From Brachycybe producta (taxonomy: Eukaryota > Arthropoda > Diplopoda > Playtdesmida > Andrognathidae): 64,000 bases of DNA. The notes beneath the pieces were generated by a model that worked only from the letters and a program-made list of their open reading frames with translations, made no database searches and was not told where the DNA came from. The stretch lies in the NCBI GenBank assembly GCA_036925085.1, contig JAUPFP010000011.1, positions 2,259,797-2,323,796 on the forward strand, given 5' to 3'. Shown piece after piece: positions 33,661-43,042 of the stretch; within the stretch, counting starts at the first letter, position 1; the number at the start of each line of letters is the position of its first letter. Both the position numbers and the translations under genes were made by a program.

Positions 33661-34348
33661 TGTAACACCCTGTAAATCGTGATCCCGCCAAAACCATAGC
33701 CTGGGGGGTAAACAACTCTCAACCGTCCCTCCCTCCTCTCTGACTCACCTTTCTGACTCATGCCCAAGTGGCGGATTGATACGTAAAGGACCATGGTCAC
33801 TTGGACCTGGTTACGCCTCGCAGGTGTACACAGGTCCAAGGTATAAAAGGACCATGTTCCTCTTTGTTCCTCAGTTCTTTCCTTTGCCTGTTTTTGCGAT
33901 ACATTCCAAATCATGGGCCTGAGGATTTCCAGTTAGTATTTTACTATTCACCCTTGTATCTGTACTTCTTACAAGGAATGAATAAAAGTGTTGTAATAAG
34001 AAGTAGCGTTGTCTCTATGTCTTTATGCTAATAACTTCTCTTCAGAGGCCGGAGGTTTCATAGGGCAGGAGCTATACGATTCTCAGCAGCTACAACATCT
34101 TCTCTAGTCGGAATACCGATGGAGAAGATGTATATCAGCATCAACCGGAAGAGAGAGAGATGGCCGCCGCTCTCCTGCATTGATTTCACCCCCATGCAGA
34201 AGAGTGACTTCAATCTATCTCCATCCAGCTCTCTCTACAGCTCGGATCTTCTCTGTGCAGGTGTCATACTGCTCAGAGAAGAAACGAAAAGTAGAAAATG
34301 TCATCTAAAGGTTGGTAATAAAATATTGGTTGATGTCAAAAGCTCACA
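33661..34348 (+). repeat. 5' LTR (688 bp)
   Basis: Begins TGTAACACCCTG and ends AAAGCTCACA (TG...CA). It carries TATAAAA at 33842-33848, an AATAAA at 33981-33986 about 140 bp downstream, and a second AATAAA at 34317-34322 near the end. The offset to the 3' LTR is a constant 9382 bp. Short open frames on either strand are shared with the 3' LTR and are not counted as genes. Confidence 0.95.
33842..33848 (+). promoter_or_regulatory. TATA box of the 5' LTR
   Basis: TATAAAA within AAGGTATAAAAGGACC, about 180 bp into the LTR. It is the best match to a core promoter in the element. Transcription would begin about 25-30 bp downstream. Confidence 0.7.
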
Positions 34349-34350
34349 TT

Positions 34351-34366
34351 TGGTGGAGGTGCGGGG
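34351..34366 (+). promoter_or_regulatory. Primer-binding site, tRNA-Ala type
   Basis: Two bases after the 5' LTR, TGGTGGAGGTGC is complementary to the 3' end of animal tRNA-Ala (...GCACCTCCA plus CCA). The following CGGGG fits if one C is missing. It would prime minus-strand synthesis. The tRNA identity is from memory of tRNA-Ala ends. Confidence 0.7.
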
Positions 34367-34474
34367 TATAGCTCCATCTGCCTTCTCCGACCTGTAAACA
34401 GAAGCCGTCCTTTGTCCTAAGTCTCGTGATTGTGCCTCACGAGGCTTCGTCCGTCCTTTCTATGTTGGAGCCAC

Positions 34475-34829
34475 GTATGGAGACCCTCGATAGCGTCAAA
34501 GTCAACCGCGTGGCGCCTGTCTGTAAAACCGCGTATGGAGACCCTCGATCACGTCAAAGTCAACCGCGCGGCGTCCTTTGTGTTGGAACCACGTGTGGAG
34601 ACCCTCGATAGCGTCAAAGTCGACCACGTGGCGCCTTTGTAAAACCGCGTATGGAGGCCCTCGATCACGTCAAAGCCAACCGCGCGGCGTCCTTTGTGTT
34701 GGAACCACGTATGGAGGCCCTCGATAGCGTCAAAGCCAACCGCGTGGCGCCTTTTTATGTTGGGATCATGTATGGAGGCCCTCGATCACGTCAAAGCCAA
34801 CCGCATGGTACCGTTTTTGTGGAATCGCG
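34475..34829 (+). repeat. Six-copy 56-61-bp tandem repeat in the retrotransposon leader
   Basis: Units start at 34475, 34533, 34593, 34649, 34709 and 34770, each with GTATGGAG(A/G)CCCTCGAT. Two subtypes alternate: one with TAGCGTCAAAG and a GTGGCGCC tail, the other with TCACGTCAAAG and a GCGGCGTCC tail, so the higher-order unit is a dimer of about 116 bp. It has a high CpG content. It could encode short repeats in some frames, but no long reading frame begins here. Such arrays in retroelement leaders can be regulatory; that is inference. Confidence 0.9.
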
Positions 34830-36667
34830 AAAGAGACTTGTGGCTACACACACCACGTGTCGACCGCGCGATTCTGTGTCCTGTCCTTAGAGACACGTGG
34901 GAACGAACTTTTGTCTGCTGACCGCTTAGCACTCGGAAAGTGGACAACCGTTTGGACACACGTGTTTCCGTCCGTGTTTTTGTATTTCATGTTTCCATTA
35001 CAATCACCCACTGTCACCTTCACTCTTCTTTAATTTTCAAAGTGAAACCCACACCACGTGGGCAACACTTTAAACAAATTCTTCTTACTCTCCGAGAGGA
35101 GTTTGCAGTCTCATTATGAGATGAGCAAACAAATCTCATCTACTAATCTATTCATCTATTAATAGGCTTTTAAAGGACGTGTGTGTCTTTTAAAATGTCC
35201 TATTATCTTCACTCTTCATCTTTAATTTTCAAGCAAGATTCTCCCTAGCTCTATTTCATTGTTAGGGGGCTTACAAGCTTAAAACACACTTTTTCTAGCC
35301 ACGTGGGACTTTCTTGTCCCCCCTTTTCTTTGTTCTTTGTTTTTACACTTGTGTTTCCCTTGGGACCCTCTATGTCCCAAGTCATGTTCTTCAATTTCTT
35401 CATCATCATCACCTCAATGCATCATCACATGAACTTTCTCCATTGGACAACACTGAAGCCCGGCCGCCATCTTGGATCGACCGGACACTCTTCAAAAAGC
35501 GCCAACGGAGCGGTTTTTCGCTCCATGTGACTCATTGTTGTACCTTCTCTCATCTTTTTGTGTTCTCTTCTCTTCTCTTCTCTTCCAGAGGGTTGCACTC
35601 ACGCGCCCCCTGGCGGAGTTCCTCTTGTTAGAGAAAACTTCTCTTTTTCTTTGAATTTTCTCTCTCTTTGTGTCTTTCTCCTGGCCACCATAAAAACGTG
35701 CCCCGGAGGAACTTTTCAATCATCAATTTTTGGACATTGCAATAAACTGAACCGGAAGTGGCCACCTCAGCGCCACCTACGGACCTCTTCCTTCTACTCA
35801 ACATAGTCCCTCACTGGGCACTGACTCTGTCTTTTCATCCAGAGCCATCCAGCAGTGAGGACTCAAAATTTCTCCAGTCTGAACATTTCTTCTGGTTCAC
35901 CAAGTATTTATCTTGTTGAACACACTTCAATTTCTACACTGTTTTACTGTTTTAATAAAACTAAATTGAAACTTTTGATGTGCGGGCACCGCACCTAAGT
36001 TTTAAACTTTCAAAGTAAAACAGCTTTCTTTTCTTGCTTCTTTGGAGAGTTCAGCCATCTTGAACTTCTCCTTTGTTTGTGCATTTAAAAAGTTCAGCCA
36101 TCTTGAACTTTTTGGTTCTTTGTGTGTTCTTTACACACACACTCTTGATTCTAGTTTCCAAGTAAAACTAAAAGTGCGGGCACCGCGCTCTAGCTTTACT
36201 CTTCATATTGCTTGCCTCTTCTTCAGGCAACTGCAATACACTTCCATTTCTAATTCACTTTCCGCAGTGCAATTTCGATTGGGTGGTGTACCACGCTCGC
36301 AATTGCATTGTACATCTGTTGTTTCTTCATCGAGACTTTTGGGGATTCTTATAACCTCCACGTGGTCACCAAATACCACGTGTAGAGAGAGATCCTACCA
36401 AAATTGATACTCAATAAAGAATTTACAAACACACTGTACCAGTTGGGATCGTCACACCCAACTGAAGAACAACGCCAACACCAACACAGCCACTTAAACA
36501 ACGATACCATCTTTATTAAACGTAGGGAAACTATCGTCACTCAGTGTATAAGGGTACGATAGTGTCGGTTGCCGACGAAAAGACTGCAATCTACAGCGAG
36601 ATCAACGGCCAAACCTACATAACACCGACTTACATTGATCACTACGTGTTACACAAGCCTTAACATA
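34830..36667 (+). other. Retrotransposon leader with CACGTG boxes and repeated hairpins
   Basis: No frame long enough for Gag. Nine CACGTG hexamers occur in the leader, at 34590, 34625 (both inside the tandem array), 34854, 34894, 34959, 35055, 35300, 36359 and 36377. A hairpin GTGCGGGCACCGCAC at 35980 recurs as GTGCGGGCACCGC at 36174, and GTTCAGCCATCTTGAACTT occurs twice near 36049 and 36093. A 45-codon ATG-less frame 36526-36660 with protein-like composition ends at TAA 36661-36663, five bases before the pol ATG. Confidence 0.6.
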
Positions 36668-39600
36668 ATGGATGCTCACCCACGACTAACTGGGACCGCC
36701 CGGAGAGCTCTTCCGCACTCCAGGGGAAGCATATATCCATCAGCATTGTGGAGGGCCTATGCAACATCACAGACATACGATACACAATACGCCGCATCAT
36801 CACGTGTGGCTGTCCCACTCGGACCCACCATAGATCCAGTTATTCAACCTGGGACCTGGTGGGTGCCACAAAGTGGCGGCACCCGAAGTAATGATGTGCA
36901 TCAACAGTCTACACGGCGCACGGCTCGGTCCACGAACAATAGTACATTTCGACGCCTAATGTCGTCCACATGTTACTCCAGATATCAACAGGAGCGACCT
37001 CCGCTACTACCAGATCCACTTCCTACCCAGTCGTGTGATGGTTGCAAACTCAACACCATCATGCATCAACTTAATGAACTAAAAATACAGATCACTCACA
37101 TGATGATTATTCATAACGACACCCAACCGCCGCCTGCGCCACCACTACCGACTACATGTACTACAACACCACAATATCGCCAATATCGTAGCGAATCAGA
37201 TAACTCTCCGCCGTACGCTGTCGGGCACCGAGAGCCGTACGAGTCCTGCTACGATTCATACTACAGACGACATGTACCAGGTCCATATGCGATACCTGAA
37301 GAGCGCGCGTACAATGCACCGCGCTATACAAACTATGAGCGTACAGAACATCAGTACGCGCACCCGACCTACGATTTTACAAGGGAGGCCTCCGATACGG
37401 ACCACCGTAGTGTGGTCATGGTACCGGACATGCCTCCTGAGACAACCAATTATGACAGAGCACCGGCCGGCATGCCAATAATGATGGTCGACTACATCCC
37501 GGAGTTAACTTGGGGAATGGATGACCTAACTACCTGGCATGGTACCCTTGAGGTCATTAACCTCGCCACCGCCACCTTGGGTTGCACCGCCAATGAGGTG
37601 GTCGCCATCTTGGCTCCAGGTGGTGGGGCTTCACTCCAAGGGCGCCCTTGTTGCCGCCGGATGCTGAAAGACCTATATAGACAACTGAAGAATACTTGCA
37701 TGCCTCAAGAGATCGGAGATCATAGTGTCAGTGATGACAGTCCGAAAATCACTGTCACTATCAATGGCAAAGAGGTCCGCATGCTCGTAGACACCGGGGC
37801 TCATGGTAGCGTAATATCCAAGGCACTTGCCAAGCAGCTCCAACTCAACATCAAGCCTATGGCTCATCCGCCAAGGATTGAGGGAGTTGGAGGAAACACC
37901 ATCGCCGTGGCAGGGCAAGTCTCCGCTACTGTGGAAATTGCCAAACAATCTGCCACGGGCCGCCTGCTGGTTATCACTGGCCCACCCGACGCCATCTTAG
38001 GCCGAGACCTGGGTAGGGCACTGAAGCTCCTTGTGTCTATGCAGACCAATAAAGTCTACTTAGAGGACGACCTCTTTGAATCAGCACTCCGAAGGCAGAG
38101 TATTCAGGCGTACGTCAAGAGTGCTCTGGAAGAAATCACGCCAGCCACTCTTGGGGAGTCGGACACCGCTCCCATTGAAGTCAAGCTTATGCAGCAACCG
38201 AACGAATACCTAGTAGTCAAAGGGCTAACACAGCTCACTGGCCATGGGACAACACTAGTGGAGGTAGAGGCCTCTGGGATCCTCACAGATCAGGATCTTT
38301 TCGTGGTCTCTCCTGACGAGAAGCTACGCGCCTCGAGGGGGGTCTGGGTGGCCCCCGGCATTATGCAAGGCCGTAACAGCAACAGCTTCCTAGTCGAGGT
38401 CCTGAACACTACTACGGGGCCATTGACCCTGGCCTCCGGCGAAGTGATAGCCCACGTACAAAAAGACTACTGTTTCGAAACGGTTGAAGTAAAGACCACT
38501 TCAAACGCTGACCCGATCATGACAAAAGAGTCAGGCGCTAAATTCGATGAAGCAATGCAACTCGGGCCTCGATTACGTAATGGCCAGAGGCGCATTCTAA
38601 TGGATCTTTTGAGATCCTATCGAGATGTCTTCGCGCTAGAAACGTCGGAACTTGGATGTACCAACCTCACGGAACACCGAATCGATACTGGCGATCATGC
38701 ACCCGTGCGGGAACCCCTCCGAAGGAGTGGCCCCGAGCAGCGGGAGATCATCCGGAAGACAGTCGAGGAAATGCTCAAATCCGGAGTAGCCAGCGAATCC
38801 AAGTCTCCTTATGCTTCAGCAGTAGTCCTGGTGAAGAAGAAGGATGGACAGTGGCGTTTCTGCGTCGACTATAGACGCCTGAACGATATCACCAAACCAG
38901 ACAATTACCCACTACCCCGAATCGATGATGCTTTAGACTCGCTTCGGGGGTCGAGAATCTTCGCGACCCTCGACATGATCTCCGGCTATTGGCAATTTGA
39001 GGTCGCCAAAGAGGATAGGGAGAAGACCGCGTTCATCACACCCGGTGGGCTGTTCGAATTCAATCGGATGCCCTTTGGTCTGCGTAACGCTCCTGCTACT
39101 ATGCAGCGTGCCCTGGACATCCTTTTGGCTGGCCACAAATGGGAGACTTGTCTAGTCTACCTAGACGACATCATCGTATTCGGCGCGACTTTTGAACAGT
39201 TTATGGAAAGGTTGGACTGCGTCCTAGGACTCCTAAGAGAGGCGGGGTTGAAGCTTCACCCCGAAAAGAGCTTCTTCGGCTACGACGAAGTCCTCTACCT
39301 GGGACACATCATCTCCAAAGAAGGAGTGCGTCCAGACCCGAGGAAAGTGGTTGCCATCTCCGACTTAGCGGCGCCTACTAATGTCAAGGAGGTGAAGCGA
39401 TTTCTGGGCATGGCCGGTTTCTACCGGCGATTTATTGTTAACTTTGCCCACATCGCTAAACCACTCACGGATATGACCAAAAAGGGGCTGCCCTTTTTAT
39501 GGACGATCGACAGAGAAGCAGCATTCACTCTGTTAAAGACTAAACTTGTCACCGCGCCAATATTGGCCATTTACGACCCAGATGCCGAAATCAAAATGCA

Positions 39601-41356
39601 CACCGACGCCTCTGCTTACGGCATCGGAGCTATCCTCTACCAACAGTCACCATCTAAGGAACTGCAGATCCTGGGTGGTGTCTCTCGAGTGCTCCGAGAC
39701 GCCGAATTAAACTATTCAACAACAGATAAAGAGTGCCTCGCAGTGGTGTACGGCATCGTCAAGTTTAGACCTTATCTCTTTAACAAAGCCTTTGTCATCG
39801 TCACCGACCATCATGCACTGTGCTACTTAAAAACCGCACAGCGACTCCAAGGACGCCTGGGTCGCTGGCAGCTACTGCTCCAGGAATACGACTACACCGT
39901 AGTCTACAAAGCCGGCATCACTCACGTGGATGCAGATTGCATTTCACGGAGTCCGGTGGACGTTCCTGAAGACTGGAAGCTGCAGGCTACCCCAGATGAC
40001 CTCGACGACAGCGTGGTTTACGCAGTCACTTTGCGTTGGGATTGGTCGGTTGAACAAACAAGAGACCCGAACGTGACACAGATTAAGACCGAACTTCGCA
40101 ACAATCCAAGTACCGAGCTTCACCATACCTATGTCATCGTAGACGAGGTTTTGTGTGCCCTTGTCTACCAGGGCAGCATAACACCCAAGCTCGTGACGGT
40201 GGTACCCAAACATCTGGTACCCGAAGTTCTGAGACTCTTACACGATAGTCCTGAAGCCGGACATTTCGGCCAGGATAAGACATTAGAAAAGGTGTGCCAA
40301 CGGTTCTTTTGGCCAACCTGGAAGCAGGATACCATCGAGTATGTGCGCACGTGCGAGATATGCCAAAAGTGCAAGACACCACAGTCCAAGCTGCCCGGGT
40401 TCCTCCATGAAATGGAAATTGGAGACCCAGGTGAATGCTGGGGAATCGATTACATCGGTCCCCTGCCAAAATCACTGGGTGGTGTCAAGCACATCATCCT
40501 GGCAGTGGATTACGCCACCAGATTCTGTTTCGCACGAGCTGTGCACAGCCAGTCGGCCAAAACAACTAAGAATTTCCTCCAAGATACGATCGTGTATCTT
40601 ATCGGGATGCCCAGGAGGATAATCACCGACCGGGGAACACCTTTTACAGCTAAAGACACACAAGCGCTGTGTGACGAGCTGGGAATAAAGCACGCCACCA
40701 CGACAGCGTACTTTCCGCAAGGAGACGGTCTTGCGGAAAGGACCAACAAAACTATAATGCAGACCGTCAAGAGACTCCTGACGCCTGAAAAAGGACAGCG
40801 GGATTGGTATTTCCATCTCCAAGCCGCCACCTTCGCTTACAACACCGCGACCCATACGTCAACGAAGTTCTCGCCATACCGCTTAATGTTTGGAAGAGAG
40901 GCCCGACTACGAATCGACAATCGGGCACCTCTCCTACCGAAGGTTATGGATTCAAACCCTGCAGCACCTTCTGTGGTTGCCACGGAAGAGGTCGAGATCG
41001 CAAGGGCCAACCTGCACGAGGCCCATCTGCGACAGAAGAAGTACTATGACGCAAGACGGAAAACTCCACACACGTATAAAATCGGAGACCCAGTACTCGT
41101 TCGAGACCAACGCATCGTACCTGATGAGACCAAGAAACTACGTTACTCGTACAGGGATGGTTACACGGTAACCAAAATCATCAGCGACACGGTGCTCGAG
41201 CTGGAGCACGAAGATACATTTGGAAGATTGATTCGAGACACGGTGAACATTGTGCATATCAAGCCAAAACAACTGAGGACAGTTGTTCAAGGGTTGGAGG
41301 GGGAAGACAAATCCAGCTCCCCACAACAAGAGGAACCTACCTCCTCACCACAATAA
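36668..41356 (+). CDS. pol: Pol polyprotein: protease, reverse transcriptase, RNase H, integrase
   Basis: 1562 residues from the first ATG of a frame that opens at 36623. Residues 1-340 are proline/tyrosine-rich with a C-D-G-C followed by a short amphipathic stretch; no CCHC knuckle or Gag homology is seen. Retropepsin has D375-T-G-A and a later ILGRD. Reverse transcriptase has PYASAVVLVKKKDG, the MPFGLRNAPATMQR block and Y831-L-D-D. RNase H has TD980ASAYGIGA and TDHHAL. Integrase has an HHCC zinc finger with C1229-x2-C1232 and a catalytic triad D1261, D1321, E1357 with the expected 35-residue last spacing. The C-terminus carries a degenerate GPY/F-like module and ends Q/S/P-rich. All enzymatic centres look intact. 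The enzymes copy the element's RNA and integrate the DNA. Gag, if any, must come from elsewhere. Confidence 0.93.
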   Translation: MDAHPRLTGTARRALPHSRGSIYPSALWRAYATSQTYDTQYAASSRVAVPLGPTIDPVIQPGTWWVPQSGGTRSNDVHQQSTRRTARSTNNSTFRRLMSSTCYSRYQQERPPLLPDPLPTQSCDGCKLNTIMHQLNELKIQITHMMIIHNDTQPPPAPPLPTTCTTTPQYRQYRSESDNSPPYAVGHREPYESCYDSYYRRHVPGPYAIPEERAYNAPRYTNYERTEHQYAHPTYDFTREASDTDHRSVVMVPDMPPETTNYDRAPAGMPIMMVDYIPELTWGMDDLTTWHGTLEVINLATATLGCTANEVVAILAPGGGASLQGRPCCRRMLKDLYRQLKNTCMPQEIGDHSVSDDSPKITVTINGKEVRMLVDTGAHGSVISKALAKQLQLNIKPMAHPPRIEGVGGNTIAVAGQVSATVEIAKQSATGRLLVITGPPDAILGRDLGRALKLLVSMQTNKVYLEDDLFESALRRQSIQAYVKSALEEITPATLGESDTAPIEVKLMQQPNEYLVVKGLTQLTGHGTTLVEVEASGILTDQDLFVVSPDEKLRASRGVWVAPGIMQGRNSNSFLVEVLNTTTGPLTLASGEVIAHVQKDYCFETVEVKTTSNADPIMTKESGAKFDEAMQLGPRLRNGQRRILMDLLRSYRDVFALETSELGCTNLTEHRIDTGDHAPVREPLRRSGPEQREIIRKTVEEMLKSGVASESKSPYASAVVLVKKKDGQWRFCVDYRRLNDITKPDNYPLPRIDDALDSLRGSRIFATLDMISGYWQFEVAKEDREKTAFITPGGLFEFNRMPFGLRNAPATMQRALDILLAGHKWETCLVYLDDIIVFGATFEQFMERLDCVLGLLREAGLKLHPEKSFFGYDEVLYLGHIISKEGVRPDPRKVVAISDLAAPTNVKEVKRFLGMAGFYRRFIVNFAHIAKPLTDMTKKGLPFLWTIDREAAFTLLKTKLVTAPILAIYDPDAEIKMHTDASAYGIGAILYQQSPSKELQILGGVSRVLRDAELNYSTTDKECLAVVYGIVKFRPYLFNKAFVIVTDHHALCYLKTAQRLQGRLGRWQLLLQEYDYTVVYKAGITHVDADCISRSPVDVPEDWKLQATPDDLDDSVVYAVTLRWDWSVEQTRDPNVTQIKTELRNNPSTELHHTYVIVDEVLCALVYQGSITPKLVTVVPKHLVPEVLRLLHDSPEAGHFGQDKTLEKVCQRFFWPTWKQDTIEYVRTCEICQKCKTPQSKLPGFLHEMEIGDPGECWGIDYIGPLPKSLGGVKHIILAVDYATRFCFARAVHSQSAKTTKNFLQDTIVYLIGMPRRIITDRGTPFTAKDTQALCDELGIKHATTTAYFPQGDGLAERTNKTIMQTVKRLLTPEKGQRDWYFHLQAATFAYNTATHTSTKFSPYRLMFGREARLRIDNRAPLLPKVMDSNPAAPSVVATEEVEIARANLHEAHLRQKKYYDARRKTPHTYKIGDPVLVRDQRIVPDETKKLRYSYRDGYTVTKIISDTVLELEHEDTFGRLIRDTVNIVHIKPKQLRTVVQGLEGEDKSSSPQQEEPTSSPQ

Positions 41357-41700
41357 ACCAATAACCCTATCAACAACCCACACAACCTAAATTTTTTCTT
41401 TCGGTTGTTTATATCATCACATTGGTCACTTGATGACACACACCAATATAAACAAACAACAACGTGTGTGACCACAAACATTCACACACCCCTGCCCACA
41501 TTTCACCACTCGAATCTGATTCCAATGGGGAAACTTTCGTACACTGCGTTTGGGGACCAGGTCGTCTGACAACAATAACAAACAACAGTGGAAGAACGGC
41601 GTTTAATACTCAGAAACCGACACCCCGCGAGCCTCCAATAACAAACAAATTGGGTGGCTTATTGGAGTTCCAGCCAGCTTCGTGGAATTATACGATTTCC

Positions 41701-42702
41701 ATGGGACCCTGGAATTTCACACCTCGATGGGGAAGTCGGGAAACACAAGTATATAGCCAACGCCAGGCTGGTCACCAGCACTTCGGAAACAATTCTGGAA
41801 GAACAAGGATGTCACAGTGCAACGAAACAACGGGAAGCCAGGACGATGCCATCCCTGACCCATCTACTAGGATGGACTCGGATGACACGACAACGCAGCA
41901 ACTCGGCATCGAGGAAGTCGGGGACGACACAGCGCGCGCCATTGACCTAACGACGTCAACTGCCTCGTCTCGCCATATCGCCGCAGCCTCAGCAACCCCC
42001 GTACTAACTTTGCCACAAGTGACACAACCTTTTCGCATACCAACAGTCACTACCAGGAGACTACCGGTATATCGACCGCTTCGTCAGGAAGCACGATGTG
42101 AAAGACTGCTAAATAATTGCTGGGCACTCTGGCAACGACAGGTGCGGCCCGCAAACACCTATTACATCGGTCACTATGACCTGATGGAGGGATTTCCGCG
42201 CCTCTACATACCGGAGGAAGGGCGCTACGTTGTAGGAATGTCATACTACCTGCAACTCTCTATGGCCGTCCTAATTCCGTCCACCCGGTACATCGAAATA
42301 TACCAGTTTGCCGAGCAGCCCATCACTCCAGCATTGGGCGCCCTTCAGCAGGCTTTCTTTAACAGTCTCCTGGGAGTCCCACTTAACGGAGCATACAGCA
42401 TTGCCCGAATGATCGTTTGGAGGACCCGCGCCACTTACCAGGCCGCCATCCTGTGGGACGCCGTTTACGGTGTCCTCACCGGGCAACCACCGGGCCGACT
42501 GATCGCCGCCGACGCCACCGTCCACCGAAGTTTCATGGAAAGTCTCCGGGGCTTCGACAACGGATGGATCGTCGCCGCCTGGGAATCCTATCATCCCTGG
42601 CTGCGGAGCCACCTCCTCCACTCACCGTCAGACCCCCTACAAGCACTTCACGGATATGTTTCTGCATGTACATGTGCATGCAATCAACCGACGTGGGTAT
42701 AG
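41701..42702 (+). CDS. Downstream ORF of the retrotransposon, function unknown
   Basis: 333 codons from the first ATG; the frame is open from 41452, giving over 410 codons. It lies after pol in a different frame without overlap, so frameshift or readthrough from pol is unlikely; splicing or reinitiation would be needed. The first half is rich in S/T/Q/N. The second half (from about 42060) is a compact, W/Y-rich domain with phrases such as YYIGHYDLMEGFPRLYIPEE, RMIVWRTRATYQAAILWDAV and GWIVAAWESYHPWLR, and ends in a C-x-C-x-C cluster. No signal peptide, strong membrane helix or furin-like site is visible, so an envelope protein is not supported. It could be a displaced or novel Gag/structural protein or an accessory protein. 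I do not recognise it. Confidence 0.7.
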   Translation: MGPWNFTPRWGSRETQVYSQRQAGHQHFGNNSGRTRMSQCNETTGSQDDAIPDPSTRMDSDDTTTQQLGIEEVGDDTARAIDLTTSTASSRHIAAASATPVLTLPQVTQPFRIPTVTTRRLPVYRPLRQEARCERLLNNCWALWQRQVRPANTYYIGHYDLMEGFPRLYIPEEGRYVVGMSYYLQLSMAVLIPSTRYIEIYQFAEQPITPALGALQQAFFNSLLGVPLNGAYSIARMIVWRTRATYQAAILWDAVYGVLTGQPPGRLIAADATVHRSFMESLRGFDNGWIVAAWESYHPWLRSHLLHSPSDPLQALHGYVSACTCACNQPTWV

Positions 42703-42864
42703 ATTAGAAAACCGTGTGGTCACCGCCCATTGGGGTGGTGAGCTCGAAAAATATAAAAAAGAAAAAAGAAAAGAATTCTGTTATAACTGCTTTATGTATA
42801 AATAAGTATTTCTTGTAAATTTCCATAGGAACTCGCCACCCAGCGAGTATTAATTGTGTTTGCC

Positions 42865-42943
42865 TTTTTATTTTCAGAATTTGCATTTTTAAGGGCGCTG
42901 ACACTTCGGTGCCAGTGCCTTTCCATAACCACCTCTGTACACG
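42865..42943 (+). promoter_or_regulatory. Consensus splice acceptor and donor bounding a 66-bp segment
   Basis: TTTTTATTTTCAG ending at 42877 is a strong 3' splice site, and CACGGTAAGT places a perfect 5' donor at 42944. The 66-bp segment between them is open in two frames. One frame continues without the second splice through 43047, with a protein-like end (LKTFHPWLEYEDVLQAKLEG) and a stop (TAA) formed by the first bases of the 3' LTR. This suggests spliced transcripts of the element or a captured host exon. Confidence 0.5.
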
Positions 42944-43028
42944 GTAAGTCCTCAGCCACCCATGTCTCCCCGCTGCGTAACTTGAAAACCTTCCACCCTT
43001 GGCTGGAGTACGAGGACGTACTCCAAGC

Positions 43029-43040
43029 AAAGTTGGAGGG
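43029..43040 (+). promoter_or_regulatory. Polypurine tract
   Basis: AAAGTTGGAGGG two bases before the TG of the 3' LTR, in the position where plus-strand DNA synthesis is primed. It is interrupted by two T residues, so somewhat weak. Confidence 0.5.
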
Positions 43041-43042
43041 TA

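Noticed and set aside
34351-34380. tRNA gene at the start of the retrotransposon interior
   Set aside because: TGGTGGAGGTGC is the complement of a tRNA 3' end; no cloverleaf follows, so it is the primer-binding site.
33612-34397. Small frames shared by both LTRs
   Set aside because: They occur identically in the 5' and 3' LTR and overlap promoter and polyadenylation signals; they are by-products of the LTR sequence.
37272-41329. Numerous 60-127-codon frames inside pol in other frames
   Set aside because: They are shadows of the pol reading frame and have no independent features.
41340-41460. Frameshift or stop readthrough from pol into the downstream ORF
   Set aside because: The two frames do not overlap: pol stops at 41356, and the downstream frame is closed by a stop at 41449-41451.
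41464-42702. Envelope glycoprotein identity for the downstream ORF
   Set aside because: Position fits env, but no signal peptide, cleavage site, fusion peptide or membrane anchor can be seen.
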